This document shows positions 32,457-39,214 of a DNA stretch of 39,214 nt, one piece after another (within the stretch, counting starts at the first letter, position 1; every line of letters begins with the position of its first letter). The position numbers and the translations under genes were made by a program. Origin of the DNA: Sphingopyxis granuli NBRC 100800 (lineage in GTDB: Bacteria > Pseudomonadota > Alphaproteobacteria > Sphingomonadales > Sphingomonadaceae); NCBI RefSeq assembly GCF_001591045.1, contig NZ_BCUA01000036.1, forward strand, positions 1 to 39,214, read 5' to 3'. Below the pieces are notes generated by a model. It did no database searches. It saw only the letters and a program-made list of their open reading frames with translations, and was not told the DNA's origin.

Positions 32457-32936
32457 CTATTGCTGGACGAAGCGCTGGCCGGCGCGGTCCTTCACGGTCG
32501 TCGCGGGGTCGAAGATCATGCCGTTCATCGCGATATAGACGCCCGGCGGCAGCGTCTGCGCCGCAGCGAGCGCGAAGCCGACGTTGAATTCGGCATCGCT
32601 CGCGCGGACCGACGCGGGCTGCATCGCGCCGGTCATCACGATCGTCTTGCCAGGGATATCCACAAGCACCCGCCCGGTCAGGACCATGGTGTCGGTGCCG
32701 TGGGTGACGAGGATGCGCGCCGCGTCGCTCGCCGTCACCGCGGCGCGGATTGCCTCGCGATCGGTATCGTCCAGTTCGAGGCTGTCCTTGCGCATCAGTT
32801 GGGTGACGCGGTGCGGGACGTGGACATTATTCTCGCGCAGCATGTCGGGGATCGCCGCGGGGCCGATCTGGAATTCGGACAAGGCATCGAAATAGACCTT
32901 GTCGATCGTTCCGCCGGTGGTGAAGATGTCGATCAT
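32457..32936 (-). CDS. One-domain asparaginase-like protein
   Basis: This 159-residue protein is the N-terminal half of the L-asparaginase fold only. It has the catalytic threonine motif FTTGGTID (residues 5-12) and the second conserved box THGTDTMVLTGRVL with the catalytic Thr-Asp pair. There is no C-terminal domain and no signal peptide, so it is likely cytoplasmic. Such short asparaginase-domain proteins are a known proteobacterial family rather than broken full-length genes, but their activity is not established. The frame is intact and starts at an ATG. It lies 29 bases downstream of the LysRS gene on the same strand and could be its co-transcribed partner. Confidence 0.83.
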   Translation of the reverse strand: MIDIFTTGGTIDKVYFDALSEFQIGPAAIPDMLRENNVHVPHRVTQLMRKDSLELDDTDREAIRAAVTASDAARILVTHGTDTMVLTGRVLVDIPGKTIVMTGAMQPASVRASDAEFNVGFALAAAQTLPPGVYIAMNGMIFDPATTVKDRAGQRFVQQ

Positions 32937-32965
32937 ATGAGGCCCGCCTCAAAAACAAGGGTCGA

Positions 32966-34582
32966 TTACGCCAAAGCCTCCGCGATCAGCCGCCGCGTGT
33001 TGGCGATGCCGAACAGCGCGATGAAGCTTCCCATGCGCGGCCCGGCGCTCGACCCGAGCAGCGTCTCGTAGAGCGCCTTGAACCATTCGCGCAGGTTTTC
33101 AAAGCCATAGGCCTCGTCCTTGCCAATCTCGTAGACAATGTTCTGGATGTCGTCCGCGGCGGTATCGGCGGGCAGCGCGGCGAGCCGCGCGTCGAGTTCC
33201 GCGAGCGCCGCCACCTCGCCGCCGCGCGGCTTGCGGCGCTGGAGCGTCGGCGCGACATAGTCGCGGTTGTAGGCCATCGCATTGTCGATCAGCCGGTCGA
33301 GCTCGGGCCAGGTCGCCGCGTCCGCCCCCGCGACATATTGGCCGAGGTAGCGCCAGATTTGCTCCTTCGACGCATCGGCGCCCATCACCCCGACGAGGTT
33401 TAGGAGCAGGCCGAAGCTCACCGGCAGTTCGGTCGCGGGCACCGCCTCGCCGCGCGCGGCGTGGACGTGATGCACCGGATTGCCGAGTTTCTTGTCCGGT
33501 TCCTGCGCCGAGTAATTGCCGCGCATCTGGAGATATTCGTCGATCGCCTTGGGGATCACGCCGATATGAAGCTGTTTCGCCGCCTTGGGTTCGCGATAGG
33601 CATAGAAAGCGAGGCTTTCCTCGCTGCCATAGGTCAGCCACTGCTCGATCGACAGGCCGTTGCCCTTCGATTTCGAGATTTTTTCGCCCTTTTCGTCGAG
33701 GAACATCTCGTAGATCAGCCCCTCAGGCTTGCGGCCGCCGAGCGCGCGCGCGATCTTGCCCGACTGGACGCCGCTGTCGGTCAGGTCCTTGCCGTACATC
33801 TCGTAATCGACGCCGAGCGCGACCCAGCGCATCGCCCAGTCGACCTTCCATTGCAGCTTGGCACCCCCCGACAGGATGCTGTGAGTGATCACAGTCCCAT
33901 CGTCCTCGAACGACACCAGCCCCGCGTCGGCGTCGACCACCGTCACCGGAACCTGGAGCACGATGCCCGAGGTCGGGCTGATCGGCAGCACCGGCGAATA
34001 GGTCGCCGCACGCTCGGCGCGCAGCGTCGGCAGCATGATCGCCATGATCGCGTCATAGTGGCGCAGGACATTCTTCAGCGCGTCGTCGAACGCCCCCGAC
34101 CGATAGCGTTCGGTCGAGCTGACGAATTCGTAATCGAAGCCGAAACGATCGAGAAAATCGCGCAGCATCGCATTGTTATGATGCGCGAAACTTTCATATT
34201 TGCCGAACGGGTCGGGAATGGCGGTGAGCGGCTTGCCCAGATGTTCGCGCAGCATTTCCTGCTGCGGGACGTTGTCGGGCACCTTGCGCAGGCCATCCAT
34301 GTCGTCGCTGAACGCCACCAGCCGGGTCGGCGCAGGCACTCCAGATTCATTGGCGGTCAGCGTCTGATAGGCGCGGCGGACCATCGTCGTGCGCAGCACC
34401 TCGTTGAAGGTGCCGATATGCGGCAGCCCCGACGGGCCATAGCCGGTTTCGAAGACGACGGGCTCGCCCCCCGGCTTGCCGTCTGGATAGCGTTTGACCA
34501 GCTTGCGCGCTTCCTCGAACGGCCAGGCCTTGGAGGTTTGCGCGGGTTCGCGCAGCGACGGATGGAGATGAAAGTCGGTCAT
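32966..34582 (-). CDS. lysK: Lysyl-tRNA synthetase, class I
   Basis: This 538-residue enzyme charges tRNA-Lys. It is a class I enzyme with a Rossmann catalytic domain, not the usual bacterial class II LysRS. The HIGH-like motif is GYGPSGLPHIGTFNE, and the KMSKS-like motif is EKISKSKGNGLS. The alpha-helix cage C-terminal part follows. Class I LysRS is typical of Archaea and of several alphaproteobacteria. The ATG at 34582 (MTDFHLHPSLREPAQ) is used; an upstream in-frame ATG at 34657 adds 25 residues without family likeness. A 305-base divergent gap separates it from the PilZ gene. Confidence 0.95.
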   Translation of the reverse strand: MTDFHLHPSLREPAQTSKAWPFEEARKLVKRYPDGKPGGEPVVFETGYGPSGLPHIGTFNEVLRTTMVRRAYQTLTANESGVPAPTRLVAFSDDMDGLRKVPDNVPQQEMLREHLGKPLTAIPDPFGKYESFAHHNNAMLRDFLDRFGFDYEFVSSTERYRSGAFDDALKNVLRHYDAIMAIMLPTLRAERAATYSPVLPISPTSGIVLQVPVTVVDADAGLVSFEDDGTVITHSILSGGAKLQWKVDWAMRWVALGVDYEMYGKDLTDSGVQSGKIARALGGRKPEGLIYEMFLDEKGEKISKSKGNGLSIEQWLTYGSEESLAFYAYREPKAAKQLHIGVIPKAIDEYLQMRGNYSAQEPDKKLGNPVHHVHAARGEAVPATELPVSFGLLLNLVGVMGADASKEQIWRYLGQYVAGADAATWPELDRLIDNAMAYNRDYVAPTLQRRKPRGGEVAALAELDARLAALPADTAADDIQNIVYEIGKDEAYGFENLREWFKALYETLLGSSAGPRMGSFIALFGIANTRRLIAEALA

Positions 34583-34887
34583 GGCGCGCCCATAGCGGCA
34601 ACGGGCGCCCAAGGGAAGAAGGGCGGATTTCCGCGCAACTTCACAGTGGAAACGCATGGGTGACCGCGCCGATCATCGCTTAAAGCCACAAAAGCCCCGC
34701 TCGCGCAGTGCATTTTTGTGGCCTGTGCGGCTTTAGGCAGCGCCTCTCCTGCCGAAGGGCAAATGGCGAATGGGGGCGCATCTCCCAGCATGAAGCACGG
34801 CGGCGCAATGTGGACAGAGCGCTTTTTGCGTTTTGCGCCCGATGAGCGTTACCGGAATATTTACCATGACCGGCCTAGCCTTTCGGC
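34583..34887. other. Divergent intergenic region with overlapping inverted repeats
   Basis: These 305 bases between lysK and the PilZ gene hold no convincing gene. One notable structure is a perfect 9-base pair of arms, GCCACAAAA (34685-34693) and TTTTGTGGC (34714-34722), and an alternative pair, TAAAGCC (34681-34687) with GGCTTTA (34729-34735), that shares the left GCC. A direct repeat TTACC spaced by seven bases lies near 34849-34865 ahead of the PilZ start. Confidence 0.5.
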
Positions 34888-35253
34888 ATGACCAGCACCC
34901 CGCCCCGCCCCCGCGCGCACAAGCGCACTTCGGTTTCCATCGAGGTGATCGTCAACGGCGTTCTCAACCATGTCGAGGGGCGGATCGTCGACCTGTCCGA
35001 AGGCGGCGCGCGGATCGACGGCGCCAGCCTGCCCGAACGATCGCGCTGCGAAATCCATTATGCGGGACAGGTCGTCTATGCGGTGGTGATGTGGTCGGAA
35101 TGGGACCGCATGGGCGTGCGCTTTCCCTACGAACTGACGCAGGGCCCACTCCATGCCGCGCTCGAACGCGCGCGTGGCGCGGCCGCGATCCCGGCGACGC
35201 CGGTCTTCCTGAGCAACCGCTCCATCGGTTTCGGGCGACGCGGGATGAGTTGA
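34888..35253 (+). CDS. PilZ domain protein (c-di-GMP receptor)
   Basis: This 121-residue soluble protein is one PilZ domain with little else. The two c-di-GMP-binding motifs are intact: RAHKR (residues 9-13, RxxxR) and DLSEGG (D/NxSxxG), about 26 residues apart, as in functional receptors. It ends in a short Ala/Arg tail. It is likely an effector that passes c-di-GMP level to a partner, with flagellar or exopolysaccharide functions common for this family. It stands alone: divergent from lysK and followed by a palindromic repeat. The start at 34888 lies after an AT-richer stretch; no strong ribosome site is visible, so expression may be low or the start less certain. Confidence 0.88.
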   Translation: MTSTPPRPRAHKRTSVSIEVIVNGVLNHVEGRIVDLSEGGARIDGASLPERSRCEIHYAGQVVYAVVMWSEWDRMGVRFPYELTQGPLHAALERARGAAAIPATPVFLSNRSIGFGRRGMS

Positions 35254-35302
35254 GGCGCGGCGCGGTTTTATCCATCCCCGCCCCGTTATACTGAACGTGT
35301 TT

Positions 35303-35467
35303 GGCAATTATTCCCTTTGGACAGATGCAGTTCCCCGGCGAAAGCCGGGGCCCACGCGGGACAGCGCCATGCCATCTGGACCCCGGCTTTCGCCGGGGAA
35401 CAAGCTCTATACGTGGAGGGCGCACCTCTTACCTGTCTGAAGGATATATACGCCGAACAAGTTCAGG
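35303..35467. repeat. Palindromic repeat element, copy 2 of the CCCCGGCGAAAG family
   Basis: Units CCCCGGCGAAAGCCGGGG (35333-35350) and CCCCGGCTTTCGCCGGGG (35381-35398) are inverted to each other. The left flank GGCAATTATTCCCTTTGGAC matches the copy at 39118; the right flank ends GAACAAGTTCAGG like the copy at 24185. It sits in the 288-base gap between the PilZ gene and the helicase gene; nothing else is seen there. Confidence 0.82.
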
Positions 35468-35541
35468 TGACGAATAGCGAGGGGTAACGCCGAAGAGCAC
35501 CGCCCCTTGCCGCGTTCCTCTTTTGTCCTTAGCTTGGCGCG

Positions 35542-38313
35542 ATGGCGCCCGCCTCCCTCTCCCTGCCCGCGATCCATGCTAGCCATGTCGGAATCTGGCT
35601 GTCCGATGCTGCGGGGCGGGTGCAGCGCGTCGGGCGCGGCGAGGCGATGGCGGCGGTGGCGGGGACGCCGCACCTGCTGCTTGGCGCGACGCTGACCGGC
35701 GACCGGCTCGGCTATCCCGAACTGTCGGGGCTCGACCTGCTCGAACTGTTCGCTTTCCTTCACCCCGCGCGCTTCGCGGTGCCGACGCCGGCGGGCATCG
35801 CCGCCGCGCTCGGCCTGACCGTGGCGCAGCGCGAGGATGAGGTCGCGGCCTTTCTGCCGCAGGCGGCGGCGGCGATGCTCGCCTGCCTCGACGATCCCGA
35901 CTGGCCCGAGCGCGAGGGGGCGTGGCACGCGCTGCAAGCGCTGACGCGCCAGCGCTGGCCGTGGGCGCCGCTGATCCAGCCGCGCCTCGCCGCGCCCGAC
36001 CGCGCCGACCGCTGGCTGTTCGCCCGCCTGCCCGAATGGGAGGAGCAGCCGCCGCGCGCACAACCGCGCCAGGTGGTGCTCGATCCGGCGAACGTCGCGG
36101 CACGGCTCGACCGGCTCACCGGCGACGGCGCCGAGAAACGGCCGGGGCAGCAGGATTATGCACGCGCGGCGACGGCGATCTTCGTCCCGCGCGAACGCCG
36201 CGACACGCCGCAGATGCTGGTGGCCGAGGCGGGTACCGGGATCGGCAAGACGCTGGGCTATCTCGCTCCCGCGAAGCAGTGGATCGACGAGTCGGCGGGC
36301 AGCGTCTGCATCTCGACCTACACCAAGGCGCTGCAACGCCAGCTCGCGCGCGAGACCGAGAAACTCTATCCCGACACGCGCGCGCACCGCGAGAAGGTGG
36401 TGGTGCGCAAGGGGCGCGAGAATTACCTCTGCCTGCTCAATCTGGAGGACGCGCTGCAAGGCGGTTTTTCGGGGCGCGCGGCGGTGCTGGCGCAACTCGT
36501 CGCGCGCTGGGCCGCCTATACGCGCGACGGCGACATGATCGGCGGCGACCTGCCCGGCTGGCTTCCCGCGCTGTTCCGCCGCAACGGCGCCACCGCGCTC
36601 ACCGACCGGCGCGGCGAATGCATCTATGCCGGGTGCCCGCATTTCCGCAAATGCTTCATCGAGCGCTCGACGCGCGCGGCGGCGCAGGCCGACATCGTGA
36701 TCGCCAACCATGCGCTGACCATGGTGCAGGCGGCGCGGCCGCGCGACGTTTCACGCGAAGGGGGGGGCGCCCCGGCGACGCGGTTGATCTTCGACGAGGG
36801 GCATCACCTGTGGGACGCCGCCGATTCGATGTTCGCGGTCGCGCTGACCGGGCAGGAAGCGATCGAAATCCGCCGCTGGATCATGGGCCCCGAAGGCAAG
36901 GCGCGCGGCCGCCGGCGCGGGCTCGCCGCGCGGCTCGCCGATGTCGCGAGCTATGACGAGGCCGGCGAGCGCGCGATCCAGGCGGCGATCGCGGCCGCCG
37001 CCGAACTGCCCGGCGACGGTTGGCTCGCGCGGCTGGCGGAGAACGCCCCTTGGGGGGCGATCGAACGGCTGCTCGCCGCGGTGCGCGGACAGGTCTATGC
37101 GCGCGGCGCCGATCCGAAGCAGGCCGACAGCGGCTATGGGCTCGAAACCGAGCTTGCCGACCCCGATCCCGAGCTGGTGACGGCCGCCGCCGCCGCGAGC
37201 GACGCGGTCGAGGCGCTGCTGCGCCCGCTGATGGCGCTCGGCAAGCGGCTCGACGCGCTGGTCGAGGACCCGCCCGACTGGCTCGACGGACAGGCGCGGG
37301 CGCGTGTCGACGGGGCGCGGCACAGCCTGGGGACGCGGATCGACACGCTCGGCGCGTGGCTGGCGCTGCTCGGGCGCGTCGGCGGCCCCGCCGACCCCGA
37401 TTTCGTCGACTGGCTCGCGGTCGATCGGTTCGACGGGCGCGAATATGACTGCGGGCTGCATCGCCACTGGCTCGACCCCGCGAGGCCGGTCGCGGAAATC
37501 GTCTATCGCCCCGCGCAGGGCGTGCTCGTCACGTCGGCGACGCTGCGAGGCGGGGAGGCAGCGCCGCGCGGCAACGGCCACGCGGCGGACGACTGGAGCG
37601 ACGCCGACATCCGCACCGGCGCGCGCCATCTGGACGGAGGCGTGACGCATTTCGCGGTTCCCAGCCCGTTCGACTATGCACGCCAATCGGAGGTGCTGAT
37701 CGCCACCGACATCGCGCGCGGTGACCTGCCCGCGCTCGCCGGCGCCTACAGCCGGCTGATCGAAGCGGCGGGCGGCGGTGCGCTGGGACTGTTCAGCGCG
37801 ATCCGGCGGCTGCGTATCGTTCATGCGCGCATCGCCGACCGGCTGGCGCGCGCCGGGCTGCCGCTGTTCGCGCAGCATGTCGATCCGCTCGACACCGGAA
37901 CGCTGGTCGATATCTTCCGCGCCGACCCGCACGCCTCGCTGCTCGGCACCGACGCTCTGCGCGATGGGGTCGACGTGCCCGGCGATTCGCTGCGGCTGGT
38001 GGTCATGGAAGGCGTACCCTGGCCGCGCCCGACGATCCTGCACGCCGCCCGCCGCGCGGCGCAGGGCGGCAGCGCCTATGACGACCGGGTGATCCGCGCG
38101 CGCATCGCGCAGGCCTTTGGCCGGCTCATCCGCCGCAGTGACGATTTCGGCCAGTTCGTGATGCTGTCGCCGAGCTTCCCTTCGCGACTGCTGAGCGCCT
38201 TTCCCGACGGGACGCCGATCCGCCGCCTGCCGCTCGACGAGGTGGTCAATCGCGTCGCCGCCGCGAATGTCGAGCGGCGAAAAAGCGCCTATGCCGCCTT
38301 TTCACCGTCCTGA
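35542..38313 (+). CDS. ATP-dependent DNA helicase, DinG/XPD-like
   Basis: This 923-residue superfamily 2 helicase probably unwinds DNA 5' to 3' in repair. The Walker A motif is GTGIGKT (231-237), the DEAH-like box DEGHH (from 418), and the C-terminal motif VI reads QAFGRLIRR. Four cysteines (297, 360, 365 and 371) fit the iron-sulfur domain of the XPD/DinG group, which supports helicase activity. The N-terminal ~200 residues form an extra domain without a visible nuclease motif. The start at 35542 is the only ATG that gives a sensible length; its N-terminus is poorly conserved, so it could be later. It is followed 63 bases on by the SixA-like gene. Confidence 0.9.
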   Translation: MAPASLSLPAIHASHVGIWLSDAAGRVQRVGRGEAMAAVAGTPHLLLGATLTGDRLGYPELSGLDLLELFAFLHPARFAVPTPAGIAAALGLTVAQREDEVAAFLPQAAAAMLACLDDPDWPEREGAWHALQALTRQRWPWAPLIQPRLAAPDRADRWLFARLPEWEEQPPRAQPRQVVLDPANVAARLDRLTGDGAEKRPGQQDYARAATAIFVPRERRDTPQMLVAEAGTGIGKTLGYLAPAKQWIDESAGSVCISTYTKALQRQLARETEKLYPDTRAHREKVVVRKGRENYLCLLNLEDALQGGFSGRAAVLAQLVARWAAYTRDGDMIGGDLPGWLPALFRRNGATALTDRRGECIYAGCPHFRKCFIERSTRAAAQADIVIANHALTMVQAARPRDVSREGGGAPATRLIFDEGHHLWDAADSMFAVALTGQEAIEIRRWIMGPEGKARGRRRGLAARLADVASYDEAGERAIQAAIAAAAELPGDGWLARLAENAPWGAIERLLAAVRGQVYARGADPKQADSGYGLETELADPDPELVTAAAAASDAVEALLRPLMALGKRLDALVEDPPDWLDGQARARVDGARHSLGTRIDTLGAWLALLGRVGGPADPDFVDWLAVDRFDGREYDCGLHRHWLDPARPVAEIVYRPAQGVLVTSATLRGGEAAPRGNGHAADDWSDADIRTGARHLDGGVTHFAVPSPFDYARQSEVLIATDIARGDLPALAGAYSRLIEAAGGGALGLFSAIRRLRIVHARIADRLARAGLPLFAQHVDPLDTGTLVDIFRADPHASLLGTDALRDGVDVPGDSLRLVVMEGVPWPRPTILHAARRAAQGGSAYDDRVIRARIAQAFGRLIRRSDDFGQFVMLSPSFPSRLLSAFPDGTPIRRLPLDEVVNRVAAANVERRKSAYAAFSPS

Positions 38314-38376
38314 GTTTGCGGCACAAGGCGGCGGATTCGCGGGGGACAGGCGCCCGAGCGTCCGGGGGGAGAGATT

Positions 38377-38928
38377 TTGAAGAGTTTGACCATCCTGCGC
38401 CACGCCAAATCGGGCTGGGACGCCGCCGTCGAGCGCGACTTCGATCGTCCGATCAACGCCCGCGGCGCACGCGGGGCCGAACTGATCGGCCAATATGCGA
38501 AGCGGCAGGCATGGCCGATCGACCGGATCGTCGCTTCCCCCGCGGTGCGCGTCGCCGAGACGCTCGCCATCTTTCAGCCCGCCGCGGGGCTCGACCGAAT
38601 CGAGCCACGCTGGGACCGGCGCATCTACCTTGCCTCGGCGGCGACGCTGATCGACGTGCTGCGCGATACCGGCGGCGATGCGGAGGATCTGCTGATCAGC
38701 GGACACAATCCGGGGCTGGAGGACCTGATCCTGATGCTCGTTCCCGAAGCGCCCGACGACGCCCAGCGCGCGCTGGTCGAGGAAAAGTTCCCGACCTGTG
38801 CCCTTGCGCGGCTGGACCTCGACATCGCCGACTGGAGCGACCTGGACGTCAATCAGGCGCGCTTGGCCGCGCTCATCCGCCCGCGCGACCTCGACCCCGC
38901 GCTGGCACCGGCGATGGACGACGACTGA
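38377..38928 (+). CDS. SixA-like histidine phosphatase
   Basis: This 183-residue protein belongs to the histidine phosphatase (phosphoglycerate mutase-like) superfamily. The catalytic motif LRHAKSGWD carries the phospho-His (His9), and a second SGHNPGLED has the other histidine. RHAKSxW is the SixA signature. In E. coli SixA removes phosphate from the histidine phosphotransfer domain of ArcB or from PTS-Ntr; the target here is unknown. It has the normal SixA size with a 25-residue tail. It lies 63 bases after the helicase, so co-transcription is possible. The start at 38377 matches family length. Confidence 0.9.
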   Translation: MKSLTILRHAKSGWDAAVERDFDRPINARGARGAELIGQYAKRQAWPIDRIVASPAVRVAETLAIFQPAAGLDRIEPRWDRRIYLASAATLIDVLRDTGGDAEDLLISGHNPGLEDLILMLVPEAPDDAQRALVEEKFPTCALARLDLDIADWSDLDVNQARLAALIRPRDLDPALAPAMDDD

Positions 38929-39051
38929 GGCCCACTGGCCGCGCCAGGGTGGATTCTGGAATGTCCGGCTTCGCGCATAAAATGCCGTGAACGGGCGTGC
39001 GAAGATCACTCACGCAACAGATATGGCTTCTATTTGCCCCTTCCAAACCTT

Positions 39052-39117
39052 CGTCATCCCGGACTTAATCCGGAATCCATTCTCTCGGTGCTGCGTGAAT
39101 GGACCCCGGATCGAGTC
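39052..39117. repeat. Half of a palindromic repeat, cut by another repeat
   Basis: The left arm CGTCATCCCGGACTTAATCC and a CCGGA-CTTAA-TCCGG dyad (39059-39073) start a REP-like unit. Its right arm should return to GATGACG but stops at CCCCGGATCGAGTC, where the next repeat begins. It follows the SixA-like gene (38929-39051 has no visible gene). Confidence 0.7.
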
Positions 39118-39214
39118 GGCAATTATCCCCTTTCCACAAGTAGCTGTTCCCCGGCGAAAGCCGGGGTCCACGCGGGGCAGTGCTGTGCCATCTGGACCCC
39201 GGCTTTCGCCGGGG
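39118..39214. repeat. Palindromic repeat element, copy 3 of the CCCCGGCGAAAG family (window end)
   Basis: The element starts GGCAATTATCCCCTTTCCAC, as the copy at 35303 does, and contains CCCCGGCGAAAGCCGGGG (39149-39166) and CCCCGGCTTTCGCCGGGG (39197-39214). The window ends exactly on the last unit, so the right flank is not visible. Confidence 0.8.

Noticed and set aside
31350..33071. 573-codon + strand frame across desaturase, asparaginase and LysRS genes
   Set aside because: It overlaps the desaturase in another frame and two antisense genes with full motifs; no domain is recognisable.

Overview
The window looks like a chromosomal segment of a GC-rich alphaproteobacterium, most likely a sphingomonad (Sphingopyxis/Sphingomonas/Novosphingobium group). 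The clues are strong GC bias at third positions, a class I lysyl-tRNA synthetase, an aa3 oxidase cluster running ctaC-ctaD-ctaB-small gene-ctaG-ctaE-DUF983-SURF1-thrC, a large TonB-dependent receptor, an RcnB-family protein, and many short palindromic repeats between genes. I found no tRNA, rRNA, CRISPR array, prophage or intact insertion sequence.

Layout. 105-3155 (+) is a tightly overlapping three-gene operon: an SMR/EamA-type small membrane protein, a GT39-type glycosyltransferase, and a HAD phosphatase fused to a UbiA prenyltransferase. It reads as a lipid-linked sugar pathway. 3180-8759 holds a TonB-dependent receptor, a divergent LuxR-type regulator and two convergent acyl-CoA dehydrogenase genes that could encode the two unlike subunits of one enzyme. 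8965-10095 is a GGDEF protein with a CtrA-like box just upstream. 10111-18967 (-) is the cytochrome c oxidase structural and assembly cluster, continuing into threonine synthase and a methyltransferase. 19198-22929 (+) is a housekeeping run: pyrE, pdxJ, acpS, lepB and an AI-2E family membrane protein. 22930-24905 has long non-coding stretches with palindromic repeats around an FKBP isomerase and rpsU. 24906-28609 (+) has an aldolase, an unpaired [2Fe-2S] oxidoreductase subunit, an RcnB-like envelope protein with 12-residue repeats, and an exported amidohydrolase. 28617-31289 (-) is an 890-residue PAS-GGDEF-EAL-PilZ protein. The rest carries a fatty acid desaturase, a one-domain asparaginase, LysRS, a PilZ protein, a DinG/XPD-like helicase and a SixA-like phosphatase. 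The window stops inside the repeats that follow.

How the parts work together. Two c-di-GMP enzymes, a PilZ domain and a stand-alone PilZ protein suggest local investment in c-di-GMP signalling. The oxidase cluster contains all three catalytic subunits plus heme A (CtaB), CuB (CtaG) and SURF1 assembly factors. The features most worth follow-up are the SMR/GT39/HAD-UbiA operon, the terminator-like hairpin in the rpsU leader, the repeat element that appears inserted into another repeat at the right edge, the convergent acyl-CoA dehydrogenase pair, and the EF-hand-like repeats of the RcnB protein.
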